Source: Bacteroidales bacterium UBA3844 (GTDB taxonomy: Bacteria; Bacteroidota; Bacteroidia; Bacteroidales; Paludibacteraceae). From it: a DNA stretch of 64,000 bases. The notes under the pieces were generated by a model. It was not told where the DNA came from. It saw only the letters and a list, made by a program, of their open reading frames with translations, and ran no database searches. Location: positions 62,001 through 126,000 of the forward strand of contig DGHQ01000059.1 of the NCBI GenBank assembly GCA_002392915.1. Direction: 5' to 3'. The position numbers were made by a program, and so were the translations under genes. Below, in pieces: positions 43,565 to 52,344 of the stretch; the stretch's first letter is position 1; every line of letters begins with the position of its first letter.

Positions 43565-44908
43565 TTGGACATTTCATTACTGTTGGATAGTTCGGCTGAT
43601 TCCGTTCCCTTGCCGGAATGGTGTACGTATGGTTTGGCAGCTCTATGTTGGCTGCTTGGGTCTATTGCGGTTTTTGTATTCTCTTATTGTGAATACTTTC
43701 TATTCTCGCTGTCGGATTCCGACAAAGAGAAGATCATGAAGAATAATTCAGCTGGATACTCCGGATTGAAGAGTCTGCTGAACGATGATAAGCAATCGTT
43801 ATCGGCTGTGGTGCTAGGTTATTGGTGCTCAACCGCTGTATTAATTGCCATCGCCTTCCATATTATATATGTGATAAATATTGGAGGATGTGAAGACACT
43901 CAAGGCCACGCTTGCCAGAGGACAATATTGACGATGCTCATTCTTTTGGCAACGTTCATTTGGATTCTTTTATTTGCCGACGTGTTGCCTCACAAAATCA
44001 GCAAACAAGACAGAGTGGCTTGTCTCTACTATATGTCGAAACCGGTGAGGATCGCCTCATTCCTGCTTTATCCTTTCGCAGCTCTGCTAAAGCATACAGA
44101 GTTTATCGCTTGCAGACTGGAGGTGAAACGACAAAAAAACATATCGCTCGATGAGCTGTCTGAGACGTTGCACTCCGACTCCATAAAAGATAAAGAGGAA
44201 AAAGATATTCTGGAGAGCATCGTCACTTTCGGAAGCGTTTCGGTGGGGGAAATTCTCCGTCCAAGAGTAGATGTGGTGGCTGTCAACTACAGCGACAAAT
44301 ATACGGATGTGCTTAAAGTGATCCGCGACAACGAGTATTCACGTATGCCTGTGTACGACGGCTCAGTGGATAATGTGAAGGGTATTCTGTATGTAAAGGA
44401 TTTTCTGAACTATCTCGACCGTGGCGACGACTTCAATTGGCAACATCTTATCCGTGCCCCGTTCTTTGTGCCGGAATCAAAAAAGATTGATGATCTGCTA
44501 CGTGAGTTCCAGGTGAAGCGAATGCACATGGCGATCGTAGTGGATGAGTTTGGCGGCACATCAGGAATAGTAACGATGGAAGATATCCTGGAGGTGATCT
44601 TCGGCGACATCAGCGACGAGCATGACGTAGAGCAGAAGCTCTACACGGAGCTCGACAAACGCAACTATCTCCTTGAAGGCAAGATGCCTCTGTCGGATTT
44701 CTATAAGATCGAGAAGATCGACGCGAGTGTGTTTGAGGCTCTCGACGTGGATGCAGACACCGTGGCAGGACTGATATTGTCGCTGAAGGGAGACATTCCG
44801 TCGCTCGGAGATGAGATAATCCATGAAGGATACATCTTCAAGATCGTGTCGGTGGATAAAAGAAGAATTAAAAAGATCAAATTACGTTTGCCAGATGAAA
44901 AGAAGTAG
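43565..44908 (+). CDS. gldE: GldE: CNNM-CBS-CorC membrane protein of the gliding/T9SS gene set
   Basis: 447 residues in the form chosen. Several membrane helices (about 20-50, 85-115, 120-145 of the protein) form the CNNM/DUF21 domain, then two CBS domains (GEILRPRVDVVAV... to LDRGDDF...; MHMAIVVDEFGGTSGIVTMEDILEVIFGDISDEHD), then a CorC_HlyC domain to the end. The frame is open from 43490, but that would place the start upstream of the -7 box at 43522-43529. The TTG at 43565, giving MDISLLLDSS, fits GldE N-termini. Overlaps gldD by 14 bp. Confidence 0.85.
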   Translation: MDISLLLDSSADSVPLPEWCTYGLAALCWLLGSIAVFVFSYCEYFLFSLSDSDKEKIMKNNSAGYSGLKSLLNDDKQSLSAVVLGYWCSTAVLIAIAFHIIYVINIGGCEDTQGHACQRTILTMLILLATFIWILLFADVLPHKISKQDRVACLYYMSKPVRIASFLLYPFAALLKHTEFIACRLEVKRQKNISLDELSETLHSDSIKDKEEKDILESIVTFGSVSVGEILRPRVDVVAVNYSDKYTDVLKVIRDNEYSRMPVYDGSVDNVKGILYVKDFLNYLDRGDDFNWQHLIRAPFFVPESKKIDDLLREFQVKRMHMAIVVDEFGGTSGIVTMEDILEVIFGDISDEHDVEQKLYTELDKRNYLLEGKMPLSDFYKIEKIDASVFEALDVDADTVAGLILSLKGDIPSLGDEIIHEGYIFKIVSVDKRRIKKIKLRLPDEKK

Positions 44909-45476
44909 ACTACTGGTGATTTCAATAATGACGGTCATCATCACCGTCATCACAAGCGGATGCTCCAACGATGTGCCTCGTCCGCGCGGCTATTTCCGCA
45001 TCGAATTGCCGGAGAAAAACTATGTCAAGTTCGACAACGACTCTTTCCCCTACTTGTTCGACTACGCTAACGTAGCCGCCATAGAGAGAAAGGCGACAAA
45101 AGATGAGCCATATTGGGTGGATGTCGTCTATCCTCGCCTCAACGCAAGAATCTATTGCAGCTACAAACATGTGGACGGCAATTTCAGAGAGGTGAATGAA
45201 GATGCTCGCTCCTTCGTCTACAAGCATACGATCAAGGCAGACGACATCACAGAGCAGCCTTATGTCGATGATTCGGCTAAAGTGTATGCCCTACTCTACG
45301 AGCTGAAGGGCAACACAGCCTCAGCCATACAGTTTGTGGCGACCGACAGCGTGAAGCATTTCTTCCGTGGAGCTCTCTATTTCAACAACACTCCCAACCA
45401 GGATTCGGTGGCACCTGTGCGTGAATATATACGTGAGGACATCATCAGATTGCTGGAGAGTCTGAGGTGGAGATGA
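44895..45476 (+). CDS. gldD: GldD: gliding motility-associated lipoprotein
   Basis: 193-residue lipoprotein. MKRSRLLVISIMTVIITVITSGCSNDVPRPRGYFRIELPEKNY has the lipobox TSGC and the GldD hallmark PRPRGYFRI-LP. The ATG at 44895 overlaps the gldE end; frames upstream of it lack a signal peptide. GldD supports GldA/F/G or SprA-related secretion functions in gliding Bacteroidota, but it also occurs in non-gliding Bacteroidales. Confidence 0.88.
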   Translation: MKRSRLLVISIMTVIITVITSGCSNDVPRPRGYFRIELPEKNYVKFDNDSFPYLFDYANVAAIERKATKDEPYWVDVVYPRLNARIYCSYKHVDGNFREVNEDARSFVYKHTIKADDITEQPYVDDSAKVYALLYELKGNTASAIQFVATDSVKHFFRGALYFNNTPNQDSVAPVREYIREDIIRLLESLRWR

Positions 45477-45533
45477 CATTGCGGCTGGCTTTTGGCATAT
45501 AGCTTTGGGCTTTAAGCTTTTTGCTTTTTTTAC

Positions 45534-45541
45534 TATATTTG
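45534..45541 (+). promoter_or_regulatory. -7 element of the MNT gene
   Basis: TATATTTG fits TAnnTTTG, 23 bp before the MNT start codon. The nearest TTG motifs are at 10 and 26 bp upstream, off the usual spacing. Confidence 0.4.
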
Positions 45542-45564
45542 TAAATTCTAAGTGGATAACGCTT

Positions 45565-45867
45565 ATGAAAACAAGACAAGAATACATACAAATATTGACG
45601 GAACACATTGCCGAACTTGCCGAAAGATTTGGAGTTCGGTCTCTAATCCTATTCGGATCCGTTGCCAGAGACGAGCATCATGAGGGAAGTGATGTAGATG
45701 TGTTTGTGGATATGCCACCCAAATTTTTTCTAGCATGTACTGCTGCGGATTATCTAGAAGAGATACTTGGATGTAAGGTAGATCTTGTGAGAAACAACAA
45801 AAACATAAGCGATTTCTTTCGTAAACAAGTAATGTCAGATGGAATTCAAATCTTCCCAGCAGCGTGA
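45565..45867 (+). CDS. MNT-type nucleotidyltransferase (MntA-like antitoxin) without a HEPN partner
   Basis: 100-residue minimal nucleotidyltransferase: LILFGSVARDEHHEGSDVDVFVDMP has the GSxxR...GSDxDxxxD signature with all catalytic acidic residues. Such proteins (MntA) silence HEPN ribonucleases by adenylylation and are normally encoded beside a HEPN gene. None is found here: the neighbours are gldD and gldG. The in-frame extension to 45505 is rejected, because it would start ahead of the -7 box. Confidence 0.82.
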   Translation: MKTRQEYIQILTEHIAELAERFGVRSLILFGSVARDEHHEGSDVDVFVDMPPKFFLACTAADYLEEILGCKVDLVRNNKNISDFFRKQVMSDGIQIFPAA

Positions 45868-45930
45868 ACTCACCAATTTATCATCAAGATTGTAACTATC
45901 GTTTAAGTAAAGACTCTTTTCATACTCGAT

Positions 45931-47637
45931 ATGAATATCAAAAACATATATAAATACCTTCTTGCGATTGTAGCGGTGGTGGCAATCGCATTCTGCGTCT
46001 TTTCTGACAATTTTTTCTTCAGATTAGACTTGACACAGGAGAAGCGCTACAGCATCTCTGACAACACTAAAAATATGTTGAGGAATGCCGACGGTGATAT
46101 TTCCGTCGTCGTATATCTTGATGGAGATCTGAATGCAGGATTCCTTCGTCTGCGTAAGGCGACAAAGGAGATGCTGGACGAATTCAATGTCTACGCTGGA
46201 GGCGGATTCTCATATAAGTTTGTCAATCCATCGGCAGCGGATAATGCCAAAGCCCGCGACAAGAAGTATGAGGAATTGGAAAAACGTGGTTTGCGACGCA
46301 TTCCCGTCTACGATAAGGATGCGGAAGGAAACCCGACAATGAAGGTAGTCTTTCCATGGGCAGAGATTTCATACAAGGAGACCAGCGGAAAGAAAGTCAC
46401 ACGACCAGTCTGTCTGTTGAAAAATGTGCAAGGCAAAAGCGGAGAGGAGAATCTGAACCTTTCCGAGCAGAGTTTGGAATATGAGCTTACGAATGTTCTT
46501 CGTCTGCTTGTAGACAAAAGAGACACACGTGTCGCATTCCTGGAGGGGCACGGAGAGTGGCCAGAGCAATACGTCTACGATTTCACAAAGACACTGAGCG
46601 AATACTACAGCATCGACTTCGGAGCGATCAGCAACCGTACAGATGTACTTGATGCATACGCGGCAGTGATAGTTGCCGGTCCGACGTCGGCTCTTCCAGA
46701 AAAAGACAAATATGTGCTCGACCAATATATAATGAATGGAGGAAAAGTGTTGTGGCTTGTCGACGGAGTGAAGATCTCATTAGACAGTCTGAGCAAAGAG
46801 TCGCAAACGATCGGTATAGTCAATTCCGTCAACTTGGACGACCAGCTATTCCGCTACGGAGTGCGCATCAATCCAGTTTTGCTTCAGGATGTGCAATGCT
46901 CGATGATACCAGTGAACATGGCAAGGGAGGGCGACGCGCCAGATTTCAAACCAGCCCCATGGTATTATTCGCCATTGTTGATCACCAATCCCTACCATAC
47001 GATTTCCAAGAACGTCACACCCGTGAAGACAGAATTTGTCAGTTCAATGGATTTTGTCGGCGACACGACAAAAATAGAGAAGACTCCATTGCTTCTGACA
47101 TCGTCGAGCACACATGTGCAGACAATTCCGTCGATCGTAAGCATGGATATCATCAACGTGGAGAAGACAGGATACTATTTCAACATCCGCAATATGATGA
47201 CCGCCGCGCTTCTTGAGGGACAATTCTCATCAATCTTCAAAAACCGCATGGTGCCGGAGGGAATACAAGCGACAACGGCAAAGAAAGATTCCAGTGTGCC
47301 TACCAAGATGATTGTTGTGGCAGACGCGGATGTCATACGCAATGACGTGCAGGGGTACGGAGCCAACGCACAAGTGTTGCCATTAGGCTACGACCAGTAT
47401 ATGAACCAACAGTTTGGAAACAGCGATTTCCTTCTCAACTGTGTCAATTATCTGACAGATGACGACGGATGGATGCAGCTGCGTAATCGAGAAGTGAAGC
47501 TCCGACTGCTCAACAAAGCATCGTCGATCGGAGCACGCCAATTCTGGCAGATACTCAACGTCCTGCTCCCAGTGCTATTGCTCGGCATCTTCGCCGCAAT
47601 CTATCTATTCCTCAGAAAGAAAAAATACACCCACTAA
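45931..47637 (+). CDS. gldG: GldG: ABC-type gliding motility membrane protein
   Basis: 568 residues. One N-terminal membrane helix (about 9-30) is followed by RLDLTQEKRYSISDNTKNMLRN, the GldG hallmark, then a long periplasmic region with a GATase-like fold (VAFLEGHGEWPEQYVYDFTKTLSEYYSIDF). A C-terminal membrane helix (about 545-562) ends in a basic tail. GldG normally acts with GldF (permease) and GldA (ATPase). No gldF is present between gldD and gldG; the MNT gene sits there instead. Confidence 0.88.
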   Translation: MNIKNIYKYLLAIVAVVAIAFCVFSDNFFFRLDLTQEKRYSISDNTKNMLRNADGDISVVVYLDGDLNAGFLRLRKATKEMLDEFNVYAGGGFSYKFVNPSAADNAKARDKKYEELEKRGLRRIPVYDKDAEGNPTMKVVFPWAEISYKETSGKKVTRPVCLLKNVQGKSGEENLNLSEQSLEYELTNVLRLLVDKRDTRVAFLEGHGEWPEQYVYDFTKTLSEYYSIDFGAISNRTDVLDAYAAVIVAGPTSALPEKDKYVLDQYIMNGGKVLWLVDGVKISLDSLSKESQTIGIVNSVNLDDQLFRYGVRINPVLLQDVQCSMIPVNMAREGDAPDFKPAPWYYSPLLITNPYHTISKNVTPVKTEFVSSMDFVGDTTKIEKTPLLLTSSSTHVQTIPSIVSMDIINVEKTGYYFNIRNMMTAALLEGQFSSIFKNRMVPEGIQATTAKKDSSVPTKMIVVADADVIRNDVQGYGANAQVLPLGYDQYMNQQFGNSDFLLNCVNYLTDDDGWMQLRNREVKLRLLNKASSIGARQFWQILNVLLPVLLLGIFAAIYLFLRKKKYTH

Positions 47638-47657
47638 GCACCGTAGGTGCGACACAT

Positions 47658-47762
47658 CCCAGCATAGGGCATAAGCCCTATGACTACAATACGCAATCCC
47701 AGCATAGGGCATAAGCCCTATGACTACAATACGCAATCCCAGCATAGGGCGTAAGCCCTATG
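47658..47762 (+). repeat. Three tandem copies of a 40-bp palindromic repeat after gldG
   Basis: Units begin at 47658, 47698 and 47738 (the last partial). Each carries the hairpin CATAGGGCATAAGCCCTATG or a close variant. They are preceded by the GCACCGTAGGTGC hairpin at 47639-47651, the reverse-orientation form of the REP-like element found around the RAYT genes. Confidence 0.85.
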
Positions 47763-47912
47763 CCATCATTATTCATTATTCATTTTTAATTTTTCATTTT
47801 TAATTCATCATCCCTACCGTCATCCACGGAATCACATAAAATCCATCGAATTATGCATTGCGAATTATGAATTATAATTTTGTTTTGGTAATTTTGTAAA
47901 AATTTTTAAACG

Positions 47913-48875
47913 ATGGTAAGAGTTGGAATCATAGGTGGTGCAGGATACACCGCAGGTGAGTTGCTAAGAATCCTAGTAAACCACCCACAAGTTGAGATCA
48001 AATTTGTCAACAGCACAAGTAATGCTGGCAATTATTTATACGAGGTTCACGAAGGTTTGTTCGGTGAGACTGAGATGAAGTTTACGGAAGAGTTGCCGTT
48101 TGATTCGATCGACGCAATGTTCATCTGCTCAGGTCACGGCGACAGCAAGAAATTCTTGGAGAGCCACGACGTGCCAGCAAACGTAAAGATCATCGACCTT
48201 TCTCAAGACTACAGAGACGAGAGCAACGGTTTCGTTTATGGTTTGCCAGAAGTCAACAGAGAGAGAATCAAGAAAGCCACTAAGCTAGCCAACCCTGGTT
48301 GTTTCGCGACAGCCATCCAGATTGGACTTCTTCCACTTGCCGCAGCTGGTTTGTTGAAGAACGAAATCCACACTAACGGAATCACAGGTTCAACAGGAGC
48401 AGGTGTAAAGCCAGGTGCGACATCTCATTTCAGCTGGAGAAACAACAACATCTCCATCTACAAGGCGTTCACGCACCAGCATCTTATCGAGATTGGCATG
48501 ACAATCAGAAACCTTCAGCCATCATTCGACAAGGACATCAACTTCCTTCCTGTACGTGGCGACTTCTCTCGAGGAATCTACGTAAGCCAGTACACAGAGT
48601 GTGATCTTGACGAAGAGGCAGCAATCAAGCTATACAAGGATTTCTACAAAGATTCAGCGTTCACATTTGTGATGGACAAGAATCCAGATTTGAAACAGGT
48701 GGTGAATACCAACAAGGGCATCGTTCACGTTGAGAAGCATGGCAACAAACTACTTATCATCTCTATGATCGACAATCTGTTGAAGGGTGCGTCTGGTCAG
48801 GCAGTCCAGAATTTCAACCTCATGTTCGGTCTTGACGAGAAGATGGGCTTGAATCTGAAATCAGTGGCATTCTAA
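47913..48875 (+). CDS. argC: N-acetyl-gamma-glutamyl-phosphate reductase
   Basis: 320 residues, NADPH-dependent third step of arginine synthesis. VGIIGGAGYTAGELLRIL (4-21) is the nucleotide site; LANPGCFATAIQIGLLPL holds the catalytic Cys; GSTGAGVKPGATSHFSWRNNNISIYKAFTHQHLIEIG matches the family. Two TAATTTTG -7 boxes (47875 and 47889) lie just upstream. Followed by argD after 68 bp. Confidence 0.93.
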   Translation: MVRVGIIGGAGYTAGELLRILVNHPQVEIKFVNSTSNAGNYLYEVHEGLFGETEMKFTEELPFDSIDAMFICSGHGDSKKFLESHDVPANVKIIDLSQDYRDESNGFVYGLPEVNRERIKKATKLANPGCFATAIQIGLLPLAAAGLLKNEIHTNGITGSTGAGVKPGATSHFSWRNNNISIYKAFTHQHLIEIGMTIRNLQPSFDKDINFLPVRGDFSRGIYVSQYTECDLDEEAAIKLYKDFYKDSAFTFVMDKNPDLKQVVNTNKGIVHVEKHGNKLLIISMIDNLLKGASGQAVQNFNLMFGLDEKMGLNLKSVAF

Positions 48876-48943
48876 GATAGCTTATAGCCAACAGTCATGT
48901 GCCAACGTAAATTATAAAAGAACAATAATTCATACATATAATA

Positions 48944-50074
48944 ATGAATCTATTTGACGTATATCCACTCTTCGATGTCAACATCGTAAAGGGAAAAGGA
49001 TGCAAGGTATGGGATGACAAAGGTCAGGAGTATCTTGATCTGTATGGCGGACACGCCGTTATCTCTGTAGGTCACGCGCATCCTGAATATGTATCAGCGA
49101 TCAGCAACCAGGTAGCGACACTTGGTTTCTATTCCAACTCAGTGATCAATAAGCTTCAGCAGGAGTTGGCAGCAAAGCTTGGAAAGGCTTGCGGCTACGA
49201 CGACTATTCACTATTCTTGATCAACTCAGGAGCTGAGGCAAACGAGAACGCATTGAAACTTGCGTCGTTCACTAACGGCAGAACACGTATCTTGACTTTG
49301 GAAAAGGCTTTCCACGGCCGTACCTCACTTGCTGTCGAGGCAACCAACAATCCGAAGATCATCGCGCCTATCAACGCAAACAATCACGTCACATACCTTC
49401 CAATCAATGATTTGGAGGCTTGGGAGAAGGAGATTTCCAAAGGCGACGTGTGTGCTGTGCTTCTTGAGTGCATTCAGGGAGTAGGCGGCATACGTATGGT
49501 GACAAAAGAATTTTTGAGCGGATTGCGTGAGCTTTGCGACAAATATGAGACAGTGCTTATCTGCGACGAGATACAGTGTGGTTACGGACGTAGCGGTAAG
49601 TTCTTCGCCCACCAGCACCTTGGCGTCAAACCAGATATGATCACAGTGGCAAAAGGTATCGCAAACGGATTCCCTATGGCTGGAGTGTTGATCTCACCTA
49701 AGTTCAAGGCCGTATACGGTCAGCTTGGCACAACATTCGGAGGAAACCATCTTGGTTGCGCGGCAGCGATCAGCGTGCTCAACATCATGGAGAAAGAAAA
49801 CTTGATAGCCAATGCGGCAGAGGTAGGCGACTATCTGATGCAGCAGTTGAAAACCATCTCGTCTCCGCTTATCGCAGATGTACGAGGCAGAGGATTGATG
49901 ATTGGAATCGAGTTGACGGTGCCATACAAAGAGATCCGTACAAAACTAGTGTTCGAGCAGCACGTGTTCACAGGATGCAGCGGCACACATGTATTGCGTC
50001 TTCTTCCACCTTTGTGCCTGACTAAAGCAGACGCAGACGAGTTCATCAAACGCTTCAAAGCAGTGTTAAACTAA
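48944..50074 (+). CDS. argD: Acetylornithine aminotransferase
   Basis: 376-residue class III PLP aminotransferase, fourth step of arginine synthesis. NSGAEANENALKLA (phosphate site), FHGRTSLAVEATNNP, ICDEIQCGYGRSGKFFAHQHLGVKPDMITVAKGIANGFPMAG with the PLP lysine, and TFGGNHLGCAAAISVL are all present. Directly after argC. An ornithine aminotransferase role is less likely given that context. Confidence 0.92.
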   Translation: MNLFDVYPLFDVNIVKGKGCKVWDDKGQEYLDLYGGHAVISVGHAHPEYVSAISNQVATLGFYSNSVINKLQQELAAKLGKACGYDDYSLFLINSGAEANENALKLASFTNGRTRILTLEKAFHGRTSLAVEATNNPKIIAPINANNHVTYLPINDLEAWEKEISKGDVCAVLLECIQGVGGIRMVTKEFLSGLRELCDKYETVLICDEIQCGYGRSGKFFAHQHLGVKPDMITVAKGIANGFPMAGVLISPKFKAVYGQLGTTFGGNHLGCAAAISVLNIMEKENLIANAAEVGDYLMQQLKTISSPLIADVRGRGLMIGIELTVPYKEIRTKLVFEQHVFTGCSGTHVLRLLPPLCLTKADADEFIKRFKAVLN

Positions 50075-50095
50075 GAGAAAAACATAAGAACATAT

Positions 50096-51580
50096 ATGGC
50101 AAAAGAATTGACCCCACGTGCAGAGAACTACTCACAGTGGTACAATGATTTGGTAGTAAAAGCAGACCTTGCAGAGCAGTCGCCTGTCAGAGGATGTATG
50201 GTAATCAAACCTTATGGTTACGCCATTTGGGAGAAGATGCAGGCTGAGCTTGACAGACGTTTCAAGGAGACAGGCCACGTCAACGCATATTTTCCTCTTC
50301 TAATCCCTAAGTCTTTCCTCTCAAGAGAGGCCGAGCACGTAGAGGGATTCGCTAAAGAGTGTGCTGTTGTGACACACTACCGTCTGAAGACAAATGAGAC
50401 TGGAGACGGCGTTGTTGTCGACCCAGAGGCAAAACTTGAGGAGGAGCTAATCGTCCGCCCTACTTCAGAGACTATCATATGGAACACATATAAGGGATGG
50501 ATCCACAGCTACCGTGATCTTCCTATCCTTTGCAACCAGTGGGCAAACGTGATGCGCTGGGAGATGCGTACACGTCCATTCTTGCGTACAGCTGAGTTCT
50601 TGTGGCAGGAGGGACACACAGCCCACGAGACTCGCGAGGAAGCAGAGGAAGAGGCACAGAAGATGCTTCACGTATACGGCGATTTCGCAGAAAACGTGAT
50701 GGCAGTGCCAGTGATCAAGGGTGTGAAGAGTGAGACAGAGCGTTTCGCAGGAGCAGTCGACACATATACAATCGAGGCTTTGATGCAGGATGGAAAGGCC
50801 CTTCAGAGCGGCACATCACACTTCTTGGGTCAGAACTTCGCAAAAGCATTCGACGCGCAGTTCCAGAACAGAGAGGGAGGAATGGACTACGTTTGGGCTA
50901 CATCTTGGGGAGTTTCCACTCGTTTGATGGGAGCATTGATCATGACACACTCAGACGACAACGGACTTGTGCTTCCTCCAAAATTGGCTCCAATCCAGGT
51001 GGTTATCGTCCCAATCTTCAAGGGAGACGACCAGAAAAATGCCATCGCAGAAAAGTTGGATCCAATCATTAAGGAGTTGAAGTCGAAAGGCATCTCCGTC
51101 AAATATGACGATGATTCACAGAAGCGTCCAGGATTCAAGTTTGCAGAATACGAGTTGAAGGGAATTCCAGTAAGACTTTGTATGGGAGCAAGAGACTTGG
51201 AGAACGGCACTATTGAAGTGGCTCGTCGAGACAACTTGACAAAGGAGAGCATCAACCTTTCAGATACAGTGTCATACGTAGAGAAGCTTCTTGTTGACAT
51301 TCAGGCTAATATGTTGAAAAAAGCTCTTGATTTCCGCAACGCAAGTATCAAGAGCGTCGACACATACGAGGAGTTCAAGACAGAGATCGAGAAAGGTGGA
51401 TTCATTCTTGCTCACTGGGACGGAACAGCTGAGACAGAGGCTCTTATCAAGGAAGAGACAAAGGCAACAATCCGCTGCGTGCCATTTGATTCTTACATCG
51501 CCGGCGACAAAGAGCCAGGCAAATGTATGGTGACTGGCAAACCAAGCAAGTGCAGAGTATTGTTCGCAAGATCATATTAA
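50096..51580 (+). CDS. proS: Prolyl-tRNA synthetase (archaeal/eukaryotic-type)
   Basis: 494 residues. Class II aaRS motif 2 region RPTSETIIWNTYKGWIHSYRDLPILCNQWANVMRWEMRTRPFLRTAEFLWQEGHTAH, motif 3 SWGVSTRLMGALIMTHSDDNGLVLPPKLAP, an anticodon domain, and the C-terminal domain ending CRVLFARSY. It lacks the INS editing domain between motifs 2 and 3, so it is the short type-3 form. 21 bp after argD. Confidence 0.94.
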   Translation: MAKELTPRAENYSQWYNDLVVKADLAEQSPVRGCMVIKPYGYAIWEKMQAELDRRFKETGHVNAYFPLLIPKSFLSREAEHVEGFAKECAVVTHYRLKTNETGDGVVVDPEAKLEEELIVRPTSETIIWNTYKGWIHSYRDLPILCNQWANVMRWEMRTRPFLRTAEFLWQEGHTAHETREEAEEEAQKMLHVYGDFAENVMAVPVIKGVKSETERFAGAVDTYTIEALMQDGKALQSGTSHFLGQNFAKAFDAQFQNREGGMDYVWATSWGVSTRLMGALIMTHSDDNGLVLPPKLAPIQVVIVPIFKGDDQKNAIAEKLDPIIKELKSKGISVKYDDDSQKRPGFKFAEYELKGIPVRLCMGARDLENGTIEVARRDNLTKESINLSDTVSYVEKLLVDIQANMLKKALDFRNASIKSVDTYEEFKTEIEKGGFILAHWDGTAETEALIKEETKATIRCVPFDSYIAGDKEPGKCMVTGKPSKCRVLFARSY

Positions 51581-51615
51581 TGCGATGCGTAATACGTAAC
51601 GCATAATTCATAATT

Positions 51616-51645
51616 AGGCCATACAGAAATGTGTGGCCTTTTTTA
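51616..51645 (+). terminator. Intrinsic terminator after proS
   Basis: A 10-bp stem (51616-51625 with 51630-51639, one G-T pair), GAAA tetraloop, then T6. It closes argC-argD-proS. Confidence 0.92.
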
Positions 51646-51695
51646 TTCAAAATTGGCATTTTAGCAGTTTATGACCGATAAATAGTTCATTGTAC

Positions 51696-51850
51696 TTGAG
51701 GATTCCAAAGGGCGGAACGCCCTTCCTCCCCCCCTCTAGTGCGAGCCGAAGGCGAGCACTTATAATTTACAAAAAACGCATTTTTACCGCTCGCCCTCTG
51801 GGCTCGCGGATGAGAGTGAGTTAGGGCGTTCCGCCCTTAACAATCCTCAA
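51696..51850. mobile_element. MITE-like 155-bp element with 28-bp inverted ends
   Basis: Left end 51696-51723 and right end 51823-51850 are inverted copies matching at 25 of 28 positions, beginning TTGAGGATT and containing AAGGGCGGAACGCCCT, itself palindromic. The middle holds another palindrome (GTGCGAGCCGAAGGCGAGCAC). No gene lies inside. No target-site duplication was identified. Confidence 0.65.
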
Positions 51851-51851
51851 T

Positions 51852-51917
51852 TTATACAACCATTTTTTTTTGCTTCTTCAGAAAGAATTGTTTGTTAGTT
51901 GTAATGTACTGTTCCAT
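51852..51917 (-). pseudogene. Truncated small frame after the antitoxin-like gene (possible toxin remnant)
   Basis: Minus-strand ATG 14 bp after the antitoxin-like stop codes MEQYITTNKQFFLKKQKK then MVV and stops next to the MITE-like element. The position, and the weak likeness of MEQYITTN to PIN-toxin starts (MxQYLxDTN), suggest the toxin of the pair was cut off. Very short, so uncertain. Confidence 0.25.
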
Positions 51918-51930
51918 AAAAACACCTTAA

Positions 51931-52191
51931 CTAATCCAAATCTACTAATTTTCTCGTTTTTCCGCTTACTCTTGCTTTTCTAATTTCATTAACAACCTCC
52001 TCTACACTCTTGCCATCATTTTCCCATGCTCCAGTCAAATCGGCAAAAGCGTCATCCTCAACCATTTTCTTCTTTTTCAAAAGATTTCTTATATAATTCA
52101 GGACGTCACTTAACGCAGATTCATCATTCCCCAACATTTCTGTCGACACTCTAATGTTATGTTTCAATTCCAATGCTGTCATATTCTTCAT
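51931..52191 (-). CDS. Small antitoxin-like protein
   Basis: 86 residues from the start chosen. No family named with certainty. A helical N-terminus (MTALELKHN) and a tail ending SVEEVVNEIRKARVSGKTRKLVDLD resemble type II antitoxins that end in a toxin-binding tail and precede PIN or RelE toxins. A -7 box TATCTTTG (52206-52213, minus strand) would place the transcript start near 52200, so the Met at 52191 (or 52182) fits better than the one at 52203. No intact toxin follows. Confidence 0.6.
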   Translation of the reverse strand: MKNMTALELKHNIRVSTEMLGNDESALSDVLNYIRNLLKKKKMVEDDAFADLTGAWENDGKSVEEVVNEIRKARVSGKTRKLVDLD

Positions 52192-52258
52192 TTTTTTGTA
52201 CACTGCAAAGATAATTTAATTTCACATACCTCATTTCCGATTTATAATTAAATTTTGT

Positions 52259-52266
52259 TATTTTTG
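52259..52266 (+). promoter_or_regulatory. -7 element of the GH3 gene
   Basis: TATTTTTG fits TAnnTTTG, 79 bp before the gene. No TTG at the -33 distance. Confidence 0.4.
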
Positions 52267-52344
52267 TAACGTTTGCATTGAGTGGAGATTTTCATCCTTT
52301 TAATGCCTGGAAAAATCAAAGTAAACTACAAGTTATAATTATTT

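Noticed and set aside
47658..47762. 40-bp repeats as a CRISPR array
   Set aside because: The whole 40-bp unit is repeated, including the part that would be a spacer.
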